From a virus: 31,567 nt of DNA. The notes beneath the pieces were generated by a model that had not been told where the DNA came from, did no database searches, and worked only from the letters and a program-made list of their open reading frames with translations. Both the position numbers and the translations under genes were made by a program. Every line of letters begins with the position of its first letter. The stretch's first letter is position 1. Shown in pieces: positions 1 to 8,400 of this stretch. The stretch covers positions 1 through 31,567 of IMG/VR virus record IMGVR_UViG_3300009103_000108; one strand, written 5' to 3'.

Positions 1-1449
1 GCAGTCGGCATTCCGCTTGAAGAGCTTGAAAGAATGGAGGGCGAGGACAAGACTAACCCCAACTACGTGCAATATCAGTGGAACTCAGGTGGATTAACCT
101 TTGAGAACTGGCAGATCGCACACTTCCGCATCCTTGGTAACGATAAATTTGCTCCATATGGCACTTCGGTGCTTGAAGGAGCCCGCAGAATCTGGCGTCA
201 ACTTACTTTGCTTGAAGATGCGATGATGGCATACCGTATTGTGCGCTCACCAGAGCGTCGAGTGTTCTATATTGACGTTGGTAACATCCCGCCGCACGAT
301 GTAGAGCAGTTTATGCAGAAAGTCACGACTCAGATGAAGAGAAATCAGGTTGTTGACCCCACAACCGGTCGCGTTGACCTTCGATACAACCCAATGAGCA
401 TTGATGAGGATTATTTCATCCCTGTTCGTGGCGGTGAGAGCAGTAAAGTCGAGTCTTTGCCCGGTGGAACGTACACCGGCGACATTGATGACGTTAAATA
501 CCTCCGTGACAAGCTGTTTTCCGCTTTGAAGATTCCAATGTCCTATCTTTCACGCGGCGAAGGCGGCGAAGAGGACAAGACCACACTCGCACAGAAGGAT
601 GTGCGCTTCGCAAGGACGATTCAGCGCCTTCAGCGCTCTGTCATCTCCGAGTTGGAGAAGATCGGCATCATTCACCTGTTCACTCTGGGCTTTAGAGGCG
701 ATGATTTGATTTCGTTTAAGCTACAACTTAATAACCCGTCCAAGATTGCAGAATTGCAAGAACTTGAGCACTGGAACACTAAGTTTGACACAGCTTCAGC
801 CGCAACGGAAGGATTCTTCAGTCGCCGCTGGGTTGCAGAGAATTTGCTTGGTATGTCCGCAGAAGAATTCCTGCGCAACCAGCGCGAAATGTTTTATGAC
901 AAGAAGATTCAGGCAATGCTTGAAGCTGCAGCCGAGCCTCCCGCCGAAGCCGGCGAAGAAGGCGGCGGCGGCTTGGGCGGTGACCTTGGCGGCGACCTCG
1001 GCGGCGATTTAGGCGGTGACTTAGGTGGCGAAGAAGGTGGTGACCTCGGCGGTGACTTGGGCGGTGACCTTGGCGGCGAAGAGGGCGGTGAAGAGGGCGG
1101 CGAAGAAGATACCGCACTGCTGGCTGCACCCGGTCACCGCGAAGACGGCGGCTATGTAACTCCCGGCTCGAAGGGCAAGGTTTATTATCCAGTTGTCAAC
1201 AAGTCCGGTCCAAAGCGCGGCGCCCGCAAGCGTAGCCACCATGCAGATTCGGGAATGTCGATAGCCAGCACATCTAATAGGAATCTTTTTAAGGGACTTA
1301 ATGACCTGAGCCGGCTCAGCCATGGGCTAAACGAGAATGTCGAACCTAATTACACCGAAGAGAAGAAGGTTATCGCCAGCCATTCAGAAACTAAGTCGTT
1401 GATTGAGAGTTTGCAAAATTTGGAGTCTAAAAAAAATGAAGCACAATAA
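1..1449 (+). CDS. Portal protein, T4 gp20-like (5' partial)
   Basis: The reading frame is open from base 1, so the gene starts upstream and only about 482 C-terminal residues are present. Portal proteins form the dodecameric ring at the capsid vertex through which DNA is packaged and on which the neck is built. The segment around window residues 35-190 (HFRILGNDKFAPYGTSVLEG, RIWRQLTLLEDAMMAYRIVR, then YLRDKLFSALKIPMSYL) matches what I know of T4-type portals. After about residue 310 it changes to a low-complexity tail of GGDL and GGEE tetrapeptides and then a basic, Ser-rich stretch not typical of T4 gp20. The stop codon overlaps the next gene by 14 bases. Family assignment is confident; the role of the C-terminal extension is unknown. 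Confidence 0.85.
   Translation, partial: AVGIPLEELERMEGEDKTNPNYVQYQWNSGGLTFENWQIAHFRILGNDKFAPYGTSVLEGARRIWRQLTLLEDAMMAYRIVRSPERRVFYIDVGNIPPHDVEQFMQKVTTQMKRNQVVDPTTGRVDLRYNPMSIDEDYFIPVRGGESSKVESLPGGTYTGDIDDVKYLRDKLFSALKIPMSYLSRGEGGEEDKTTLAQKDVRFARTIQRLQRSVISELEKIGIIHLFTLGFRGDDLISFKLQLNNPSKIAELQELEHWNTKFDTASAATEGFFSRRWVAENLLGMSAEEFLRNQREMFYDKKIQAMLEAAAEPPAEAGEEGGGGLGGDLGGDLGGDLGGDLGGEEGGDLGGDLGGDLGGEEGGEEGGEEDTALLAAPGHREDGGYVTPGSKGKVYYPVVNKSGPKRGARKRSHHADSGMSIASTSNRNLFKGLNDLSRLSHGLNENVEPNYTEEKKVIASHSETKSLIESLQNLESKKNEAQ
961..1107 (+). repeat. GGDL/GGEE low-complexity repeat in portal gene
   Basis: A 12-base-period coding repeat gives seven GGDL and four GGEE tetrapeptides in a row. Codons vary (ggc/ggt, gac/gat, ctt/ctc/ttg/tta), so the protein repeat is better conserved than the DNA repeat. 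It lies in the C-terminal part of the portal protein. Confidence 0.9.
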
Positions 1450-2254
1450 AAAAAGAAATACAGCATTCCTGTATGAAACTTTGGTTAGAGAGTTGACCAG
1501 TAGTGTCGTCAACGAAGACGCTGCTCGCAACAAAAAGATCATTTCTATTATGAAAGGGTTCTTCAAGCGCGACACTCCGCTGGGCTTAGAGTTAGAACTT
1601 TACAGAACACTATATGAGACAGTTGAAGTGGACCCGATGACTGCCGAAAAGCTTCTTCTAGAAGTCAAGCGGGTTTATCAGGCGCTCAATCAGGACGAGG
1701 TGTTTGCCCAACAGTCTCAGCTTATTGGGACCATCAATAGAGAACTTGGCAAAGATACGTTCAACACGTTTGTGCCAAACTATAAAGACCTTGCAACGAT
1801 TTCTCAGATTTTCGATAAGCGAACCACAATCAAGAAGCGCACGCTTCTGGAGAATAACGTACTCAACAAAATGAGCGCCGGCGCATCGACTCTGACTGAG
1901 AGCACGATGAAGCCAATTGATAATATTGTCTACGGCACGTTCGTCAAGAAGTTTAATGAGCAGTATTCAAACTCTTTGCGAGAAGAGCAGAATAATCTAC
2001 TCAGCGCATACATTGTCTCATTCTCGGACAATGGTATTGCGCTGAAAATGTTTTTGAACGAAGAGTTAGCCCGTCTGAAGAATATAATCACAGAATCGCG
2101 CTCTCTGAATGAGATTGCTTCAGATAAGAATATGCTCAGCAAGACTGACAAGGTTGTTGAAACTATCGACAGCTTTAAAACACGCCAGATTGACCGTGAA
2201 ATGCTAATGCAGGTTATGAAGATTCAAGAACTGGCAGCGGAGATTCAAAGTTAA
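1436..2254 (+). CDS. Conserved phage protein of unknown function
   Basis: This 272-residue protein starts at the ATG at 1436, inside the end of the portal gene; an alternative start at 1403 would overlap far more. Its N-terminus is basic (MKHNKKRNTAFLYETLVREL) and the rest appears mostly helical, with many charged residues and no membrane segment or signal peptide. I remember similar proteins next to portal genes in uncultured marine T4-like phages, but no function. Its position between portal and protease is where T4 keeps small prohead-core genes (67, 68), so a head-assembly role is possible. It contains several I/L-x-E triplets (ITES, LNEI) that a gp21-type protease could cut; this is inference. 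Its stop overlaps the next ATG by one base. Confidence 0.75.
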   Translation: MKHNKKRNTAFLYETLVRELTSSVVNEDAARNKKIISIMKGFFKRDTPLGLELELYRTLYETVEVDPMTAEKLLLEVKRVYQALNQDEVFAQQSQLIGTINRELGKDTFNTFVPNYKDLATISQIFDKRTTIKKRTLLENNVLNKMSAGASTLTESTMKPIDNIVYGTFVKKFNEQYSNSLREEQNNLLSAYIVSFSDNGIALKMFLNEELARLKNIITESRSLNEIASDKNMLSKTDKVVETIDSFKTRQIDREMLMQVMKIQELAAEIQS

Positions 2255-2829
2255 TGGCAAGTCTCGTAATCAAGGTAGGCAAGAGCGACGAGTACGATGA
2301 GGAAAATCGCGTAGACACAGAGAAGCAGACCCAAGCAACTGTTACGCTTGACGTACGCAAGACTCTTGGTGGAGATCTTGCTATCTATGATCATGAAGAT
2401 ATTGATATTATTATTTCGCCCAAAACTAAAGCCGTGATTGCGTTCGCCAAAGATGAGTTGAACGACATGGTTTACGATGCGCAGAGTCGCTTGTTCGATT
2501 ACCTCTCCAAAAAGGGAGTGGTCAAGCGCGAGACTATTGAAGGTGGCAATGTATACGGAGCGATGCAAGCCACGCTTGAGGAGTCCACAAATGAAGGACT
2601 CGACCCCATAAACATAGCAGTGTTGAATGTTACGAAGTTTATGGAAGAAGAGGCTCCAAGATTCATGTATCAGCGTATGTACGATGAGCAAGAAGAAGAA
2701 GCATTGACGGATCCCGACTCAGAAGAGTCCACAGAACTTGGTGAGGTTCCACACAAGAGAGAGAAGGGCTCTATTCGACCCGGCATTTATCGCAACGCAT
2801 ACATGCACAACAGATTTTATAGAGCATAA
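2254..2829 (+). CDS. Conserved phage protein of unknown function
   Basis: This 191-residue protein is translationally coupled to the gene before it: TAATG gives a one-base stop/start overlap. The first 80 residues look like a compact alpha/beta domain (MASLVIKVGKSDEY, then DLAIYDHEDIDIIISPKTKAVIAF). The middle is helical, and the end is acidic followed by a basic, Tyr/Arg-rich tail (GIYRNAYMHNRFYRA). There is no membrane segment and no catalytic motif I recognise. The location in the portal-to-protease block suggests a head-morphogenesis or minor virion protein, but the sequence does not show this directly. Confidence 0.7.
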   Translation: MASLVIKVGKSDEYDEENRVDTEKQTQATVTLDVRKTLGGDLAIYDHEDIDIIISPKTKAVIAFAKDELNDMVYDAQSRLFDYLSKKGVVKRETIEGGNVYGAMQATLEESTNEGLDPINIAVLNVTKFMEEEAPRFMYQRMYDEQEEEALTDPDSEESTELGEVPHKREKGSIRPGIYRNAYMHNRFYRA

Positions 2830-2838
2830 GAGGTAGTA

Positions 2839-3138
2839 ATGGATTTATTATGGTTTTGTTTAGCAGCATATGGGCTTACTCAGATGCTTGTATACGGTTC
2901 TGTCTTTGACGCGATTCGACCCGTAAAGGGTTCTTTGGGAAAACTCTTCCAATGTCCAATGTGTTTGGGCTTCTGGGTGGGCTTATTTTTGTTCGGCGTT
3001 AACTACAATACAGAACTATTTACGTTTGAGTACACTGCCGCTAATTTTCTGATCTGTGGCTTCGTATCATCAGCCGTTTCATATATCCTTTGCTCAGTCT
3101 TTGGAGATAACGGCATTCAATTAGGAAGGGAGCAATAA
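2839..3138 (+). CDS. Small membrane protein, DUF1360-like
   Basis: This 99-residue protein has hydrophobic segments at about residues 3-20, 43-55 and 66-86. A CPMCLGFW motif (Cys39, Cys42) precedes the second segment. That combination is characteristic of the DUF1360 family of small membrane proteins, found in bacteria and many phages, with no established function. A GAGG ribosome site precedes the ATG (agaggtagtaatgg). A membrane protein is unusual in the middle of a head-assembly block and could act at the host membrane rather than in the virion. The stop codon overlaps a possible tiny gene (TAATG). Confidence 0.75.
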   Translation: MDLLWFCLAAYGLTQMLVYGSVFDAIRPVKGSLGKLFQCPMCLGFWVGLFLFGVNYNTELFTFEYTAANFLICGFVSSAVSYILCSVFGDNGIQLGREQ

Positions 3139-3206
3139 TGGATACAGATATCTGGACAGTGAAGTGGATGCTTCAACCAGTGCGTCTTTGTAAGAAGGGC
3201 TGCTGA
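3138..3206 (+). CDS. Possible 22-residue peptide
   Basis: A short frame starts at the ATG overlapping the previous stop (TAATG at 3136-3140), with AGGGAG about seven bases upstream. It encodes MDTDIWTVKWMLQPVRLCKKGC and ends just before a terminator hairpin. Good ribosome site, coupling and placement before the terminator favour translation; the tiny size and lack of any family argue for caution. The CKKGC end is notable. Confidence 0.4.
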   Translation: MDTDIWTVKWMLQPVRLCKKGC

Positions 3207-3208
3207 CT

Positions 3209-3234
3209 CGGGCGGGTAGCGCCCGTCATTTTTT
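3209..3234 (+). terminator. Rho-independent terminator
   Basis: A six-base-pair GC stem (CGGGCG / CGCCCG) with loop GGTAG is followed by TCATTTTTT. It separates the portal block from the protease gene. Confidence 0.8.
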
Positions 3235-3247
3235 ATTAGAGAATATT

Positions 3248-3856
3248 ATGAAGAAAGTACTTTTACGAGAATATTATGAGTTATGCGAAGGCGGCGTCTG
3301 TCAGGATCTCCTGACGGAAGAGGAGAAGATCTATGTCGGAAACGGCGGTATGATTCTTTCCGGCAAGCTGCAAGAAGCAGATGTTCAAAATGGCAACGGT
3401 CGTGTCTATCCAAGAAAGATTCTTGAGAGAGAGATGAAAACGTACCAAAAACTTGTACAAGAAAAGAGAGCCCTTGGGGAGTTAGACCACCCCGAGGATT
3501 CAGTTATTAACCTTAAGAACGCTTCGCACATGGTTACCGATGTGTGGTGGGACGGACCTTCGGTTATGGGAAAGGTCAAAATTTTAAACACTCCATCTGG
3601 CAATATCCTTAGAGAGCTTGTCAATGACGGTGTGAAACTCGGGATTTCGTCTCGCGGGCTAGGTTCGGTCAGCGAGTCGCAAGGGCGCACAATGGTAGAG
3701 GATGATTTTCAGTTAATCTGTTTTGACTTCGTATCTGAGCCTTCGACTCCCAATGCCTTTATGGGGCTTAGTGAGGGTAAAACCTACAGAGAACCAAATG
3801 TTTTCACAAAAGCGGATAAGATTAACCGCTTACTAAATGATATCGTTGAGGAGTAA
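3248..3856 (+). CDS. Prohead core protease, T4 gp21-like
   Basis: This 202-residue serine protease would mature the prohead by cutting scaffold, core and capsid proteins. The features fit the T4 gp21 family: an N-terminal domain with GNGRVYPRKIL at residues 49-59, a candidate catalytic His81 in GELDHPEDS, a candidate nucleophile Ser134 or Ser135 in GISSRGLGS, and a conserved FDFVSEPSTPNA segment near residues 159-170. Length is close to T4 gp21 (about 210 residues). The ribosome site is weak (AGAG). The two genes immediately downstream and the capsid gene carry I/L-x-E triplets near their N-termini that fit the known gp21 cleavage rule. Confidence 0.85.
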   Translation: MKKVLLREYYELCEGGVCQDLLTEEEKIYVGNGGMILSGKLQEADVQNGNGRVYPRKILEREMKTYQKLVQEKRALGELDHPEDSVINLKNASHMVTDVWWDGPSVMGKVKILNTPSGNILRELVNDGVKLGISSRGLGSVSESQGRTMVEDDFQLICFDFVSEPSTPNAFMGLSEGKTYREPNVFTKADKINRLLNDIVEE

Positions 3857-3862
3857 ACGAAA

Positions 3863-4186
3863 ATGAAGATTACAAAAACAAGACTTAAGCAGATTATTAA
3901 GGAAGAGCTTGAGGCAGTCGTGAACGAAGAAGAAGAGGAAGACCAAGTAGAAGAAGCATATGCTGGCGCTCGTCCCGGTCCATCTCACAGAGATCGCCCC
4001 GGCTATCAATCAGCCACGGTTCGTGGTCGTGTCGCATCGCGCACACCTACACTGGATGCAGCCGCAGATGCTTTGGGTGTTAGCCCATCGCAGCTTATGA
4101 TGGATCTGGCTAAGGAAATGGGTGCTATCCCCGGTGACGAAGACGTTCCTTCCGAGCCACCTCTTGATGTACCCGAAGGGGAGTAG
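3863..4186 (+). CDS. Small acidic prohead-core-like protein
   Basis: This 107-residue protein begins MKITKTRLKQIIKE, an N-terminal motif that I recognise from many marine phage proteins, followed by a run of Glu residues and a Pro/Arg/Ser-rich linker. A short helical part lies near residues 67-90 (LDAAADALGVSPSQLMMDLAKEMG). A GAGGAG ribosome site lies at the end of the protease gene. The IKE at residues 12-14 fits the (L/I)-x-E rule of T4-type prohead proteases, so the first 14 residues could be a removable capsid-targeting peptide. Position next to the protease parallels T4 genes 67/68, but homology is not demonstrated. Confidence 0.7.
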   Translation: MKITKTRLKQIIKEELEAVVNEEEEEDQVEEAYAGARPGPSHRDRPGYQSATVRGRVASRTPTLDAAADALGVSPSQLMMDLAKEMGAIPGDEDVPSEPPLDVPEGE

Positions 4187-4187
4187 C

Positions 4188-4607
4188 ATGAACAAAGCCG
4201 AATTAAAGGCTGTACTAAAACCCCTAATCAAAGAGTGCATTAAAGAAGCGATTTTTGAAGAAGGGGTTTTGTCGGGTATTATTACTGAGGTAGCCCAAGG
4301 GCTTACCGCAGGCACACCTTTGGTTGAATCAGTGCCCGTGACTAAGGCACGCCCCCAACCACAAAGAACGAATAAGCGCTCTCCGCAAGCAGAGCGTGCA
4401 AGAAAGGATCTGATCGAGTCAATTAATAAAGATGCTTATGGCGGTGTTGACCTTTTTGAAGGGGTCGAACCAATGACCTCTGGAGGCAAGCCATCTGGCG
4501 AACCGCAGCCCGGCAATCCGCTGGGCGACGTTGCTCCTAGTGATCCCGGCGTCAACATTGACGGAATCTTGAATATTGCAGGTGACTCTTGGGGCAAATT
4601 CATTTAG
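4188..4607 (+). CDS. Small protein, possible prohead core component
   Basis: I chose the ATG at 4188 (139 residues) because GGGGAG lies just upstream and it follows the previous stop directly; an upstream ATG at 4122 would add 22 residues inside the previous gene. The N-terminus (MNKAELKAVLKPLIKE, then IKEAIFEE) is a Lys/Glu amphipathic helix with several I-x-E triplets. The middle is basic (residues about 45-70) and the C-terminus is Gly/Pro-rich. It has the same overall plan as the gene before it: short basic helix with a potential protease site, then a disordered body. A head-core or packaged-protein role is inferred from this and the location. Confidence 0.65.
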   Translation: MNKAELKAVLKPLIKECIKEAIFEEGVLSGIITEVAQGLTAGTPLVESVPVTKARPQPQRTNKRSPQAERARKDLIESINKDAYGGVDLFEGVEPMTSGGKPSGEPQPGNPLGDVAPSDPGVNIDGILNIAGDSWGKFI

Positions 4608-4612
4608 TCAAT

Positions 4613-4622
4613 ACTATTTATC
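4613..4622 (+). promoter_or_regulatory. Recurrent element ACTATTTATC (candidate promoter)
   Basis: This copy of the ACTATTTA element lies 30 bases before the start of the next gene, in the only sizeable gap between 3863 and 5122. Related copies occur at 13048, 15982, 16641, 23451, 26590 and 28417. Its function is not known to me. Confidence 0.4.
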
Positions 4623-4642
4623 GAAGGAAAGGAATATAAAAA

Positions 4643-5110
4643 ATGGCAGGAAACGATTCATTTAACTACGGAGTTGGACTTAACAACGTAGGCTCGTACA
4701 TGGCTTCGGGCGACCCATGGGTTTCGGGTTCAGACTCCCAAGCAGCAAACGAAGAAGTTAGGTACCAATTTCCTTGGGTAGCAAAGAAGGTCACAGTTTA
4801 CAACTACTCTGCGCGAGTGTTGCGTGTACACTTTAATGCCACAGGTTCAGACGGCGACGTGGTTGGCGGTATCGGATCTGCTACTTCATACGGTGGTCAG
4901 CATTATCTTGAGGTCCAGCCTGTGTCTGGTTCTCAGGCAGTCTTGGAACTCGATTGCAAATGTGCCGAAATTTATGTTTCTATCCCTAACGATGGCGGTG
5001 GCGCTGGACACTACAGAGTGTTTGCAGAACTTACCGGCATCCCACCCGGCAGAATGTATGCTCTTACTGGTTCTGGTTTGACCGATGCTCCTGCTGGCAG
5101 TGACGCATAG
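4643..5110 (+). CDS. Small beta-rich virion protein (putative)
   Basis: This 155-residue protein has an AAGGA ribosome site (aaggaatataaaaaatgg). It is rich in Gly, Ser and Val with alternating hydrophobic residues (VAKKVTVYNYSARVLRVHF, HYRVFAELTGI), suggesting a beta-sandwich, and its N-terminus is Gly/Asn/Asp-rich. There is no signal peptide or membrane segment. I associate similar short proteins with structural clusters of marine phages, where they are annotated as virion proteins without a defined role. A head decoration or fibre-associated protein is plausible given that a very long fibre-like gene follows in the same unit. Confidence 0.65.
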   Translation: MAGNDSFNYGVGLNNVGSYMASGDPWVSGSDSQAANEEVRYQFPWVAKKVTVYNYSARVLRVHFNATGSDGDVVGGIGSATSYGGQHYLEVQPVSGSQAVLELDCKCAEIYVSIPNDGGGAGHYRVFAELTGIPPGRMYALTGSGLTDAPAGSDA

Positions 5111-5121
5111 GTATAACATAG

Positions 5122-5499
5122 ATGGCATTTCGCAGAAATAGAAATTACAATAGACGACGTACGCACAAACCTCGCCGCCGAGAGCGCGAAGTAGCGCCGG
5201 GACCACGTAGGCAGTCGAATGTCACTGTTGTTGCGCGTAAAGGTGAGCCGGCTGAGAAGATGATCCGCCGGTTTGTGCGCAAATGCAAGAAAGAACGGAT
5301 TATTGAACAAGTTCGCGAGAAAAGATATTATACAAAGCCCTCCGAAGCAAAGCGGCTTAAGCGCGCCGCGTCTATCAGAGAGGCTGAAAGGCTCCGCAAA
5401 AAGGCTGAACGAAAGAAAACAGCCCAGCGCAAGCGACAAGCAAAGCTGCGCCGCATGAGAGCCAAGGGAGGCGGCTCAAATGGCTCCACCACCCGATGA
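5122..5499 (+). CDS. Phage-encoded ribosomal protein bS21-like
   Basis: This 125-residue, extremely basic protein has a bS21 domain at about residues 33-100. It contains VTVVARKGEP, then IRRFVRKCKKERIIEQVREK, RYYTKPSEAKRLKRAASIRE and a Lys/Arg helix. This lines up with E. coli S21 ([40 protein letters not shown]). bS21 sits on the 30S platform near the anti-Shine-Dalgarno end of 16S rRNA and takes part in mRNA binding. The protein is longer than host S21 (about 70 residues): it has an Arg-rich N-terminal extension of about 30 residues and a Gly/Ser-ending tail. Its ribosome site is weak. The last 20 bases overlap the start of the giant fibre gene. Phage bS21 genes are known; it could also be a structural protein built from this fold. 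Confidence 0.75.
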   Translation: MAFRRNRNYNRRRTHKPRRREREVAPGPRRQSNVTVVARKGEPAEKMIRRFVRKCKKERIIEQVREKRYYTKPSEAKRLKRAASIREAERLRKKAERKKTAQRKRQAKLRRMRAKGGGSNGSTTR

Positions 5500-8400
5500 T
5501 TATGGATGGGCGTATATTGACGCCCAACGAGCCACGGCTTCGGCTGACGGTCCATCCGGCTCACTACAGTTTAGATGGGGTAGCGAAGACCTAATCCCCG
5601 GTCAGTTCAGCGGTTCTGCTGATCTGGTCTTTTATCCAAACTCCACAGCGCATAGCGCTGATGGTTCGCCTGACAGCACCACAGGTGACGGCGCTCATAA
5701 CCAGCAGTCACACGATATGTCTGGTTCGTCGCTGTATCTATATGGAAACATGTATATCAGTGGCGCAATCATGGCAGAGAAGTATTCGATCCGCGAGGTA
5801 ACCGCAACAGAGATTGATGTATCTGGTAGTACGATCTTTGGTGACACCAGCGATGACACTCACCGACGCACCGGCTCTCTGGAAGTTAGCGAAAACGTTA
5901 TTGTTACCAAAGACATTCATGTGGGCAACAAGATTAAGCATTTAGGCGACGGAGAAACCGACGACCACTCTGATACCTATCTTGATCTGACGAACGACAA
6001 AGCTGTTTTACGAGTTGGTAGTGCCAACTCAACTACGTGGTATGGTTCTGATGCATCTGGCAGTCAGAACTACGTTATGTTTAATGGCGATGGCGTGGAC
6101 ACCGATTTCTTTATTAGAGGCGCCGGCGGTCCTACCACAACGGTATTTAACTTGGTAGCCAGCGACTCTGACGTAACTGCTGGCGCCCAACTACACATCT
6201 CTGCCGCCCTAGGACCAGTTACAGGTTCTGGCGAGATTCATGCATCTAGATTTGTAAGTAACGATATCTTTACTTCTGGCTCTGTCCACATTGGCGGGAG
6301 CGACCCTCTAGCCCAGCCTGACGAAAAGAACGATCTGGTTATTGGAGATCATACTACACCGGCGGGCAAGACAGGCAACCGTGGAATGACAATTGCTTCC
6401 ACGAACACCGGTGTCGGTACTATTAGATTTGCACCCTTTGCGTCAGCGAACAATGGCGAAGGTTGGATTGATTATTCCGGCAACACCAAAAATATGCGTT
6501 TCGGGACAGACGGGCTCAATACTCGAATGACCATCACCTCGACAGGCAATGTCGGTATCGGCGTAACAGATCCTGATACCCAGCTTGAAGTGTTGGGTAC
6601 AGGCACCCAGCTTAAACTTTCATATGACGCCACCAACTCCACGACACTTGGCATCGACTCCAGCGGGAACTCTACGCTCACCCCCGGCGGCGGAAGACAT
6701 ACCGTCGTTGCCACCAACAACGCCGCCTCTGGACGGGTAAGGCTAGATACTCGCCTTCTCCAGATCGGAGAGAACAATACTTCCGATGTAACCATCGGTC
6801 TTCGCGGCTCAACAAACGACCTCCAAATCGTTTATGACGAGTCAGCCAAGACATTAGCATTTGACACTAGTGATTTGTTTATTGATGCCGCGAACGCAAG
6901 AGTCGGCATTGGAACGGCATCACCCGTTAAAATGCTTCATGTAGCCGGCTCAAGTGTCCACGGCGCGGCTGGTTCAGACCTCCACGCTTTTACTGGTGAT
7001 ATACATCTTACCGGCACCATCGGCGTCAAGAGCGACGTTCTGGTTGGCGGGACTATGTGGGTTGCTAACAAGATAGCCCACAAGCATGACGGAGAAGGCT
7101 CAGGTCATTCAGATACCTATTTTTCGTTTACCGATGACCAAACTGTTCTTCGAGTCGGTAGCGCCAACTCAACTCAATGGTATGGTTCCGATTCATCAGG
7201 TAGCCAGAACTATGTTGTTTTTAACGCTGACGGGGTTGACACCGATTTCTTTATTAGAGGCGCCAGTGGTCCCTCCTCAACAGTATTTAACTTGGTAGCC
7301 AGCGACTCTGACGTAACTGCTGGCGCTCAACTGCACATCTCTGCTGCTCTCGGACCAGTTACAGGTTCAGGCGAGATTCACGCAGCTAGATTTGTAAGTA
7401 ACGATATCTTTACTTCTGGCTCTGTTGGCATCGTGACGCAGGGCTCTGTTGGCATTGGAACGAGCGCCCCTCTCTCTCAGCCGGATGAAAAGAACGATCT
7501 TGTTATTGGAGATAACACAGGCAACCGTGGAATGACAATTGCCACCGCAGGAACTGGTGTTGGCACTATTCGATTTGCTCGATCCGCAAACGCAAATGAT
7601 GGTGAAGGTTGGATTGACTATTCCGGCAACACCAAAAAAATGCGTTTCGGGACAGACGGGCTCAACACTCGAATGACCATTACCAGCACCGGCGATGTTG
7701 GAATCAACACCTCCAGCCCGACCTGTCAGCTTGATGTCGAAGGTGACGCTAGGTTTGGTTCTGTCAACAGCGGAACGGGTTCATCGAATGTCACTACATT
7801 CTACAATACCCTGACCGGAGCAGCTTGCGGCGATGGCGGCGGCGATATTTTTGCCAACCAGCTTTACGTTAATGATATTTATCTTTCTGGTACAGCAACT
7901 GGTATCACTGCCACATACGTCTCTGGCACAAGTGCCGATCCCCGCTCATATTCACATCTTGGCTGGGAGACTTCAGGTTACCTAAAGGCATCCGGCTCGC
8001 TGACGGTGGGCACCAACGCCACTATTGGCGGTTTGCTTACAACACAGTTGCTCAAGATGCCCGACAACACGGCTTTAAAGATTCTTGTCGCAGACGGCAA
8101 CACCTTTCAAGAGGTCGCCGTTGCAGGTGACGCTACTATCTCGGGCGTGAGCGCCGGTACTGCGACAGTTACTATCGCTGCCGACGCAGTTCATTCAACA
8201 ATGCTCAACGACGATTGCATCAGTGGCTTTAGTAATATCGCTGCCATTCCCGCCCAAGCAGACGAATTCTTAATCTCTGACGGCGGTGTGCTTAAAGCCA
8301 TTACATTCTCTCAGCTTGAGGATTCAATCTTTGCCAGTGTTTCAGGTGACGCAACAGTTGCTGCAGGCGGTGCTATCACTATTGCAGCAAATGCGGTCGA

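Noticed and set aside
961-1107. The GGDL region as a sequencing or assembly artefact
   Set aside because: Codon use varies between units, the frame is kept and the downstream protein remains open to a stop that overlaps the next gene, so a real coding repeat is more likely.
5122-5499. Reading the Arg-rich protein only as a generic DNA-condensing or random basic protein
   Set aside because: The ordered match to bS21 across about 65 residues, including GEP, RRF, the Cys and the RYYTKPSEAKRLKR segment, is too specific for composition alone.
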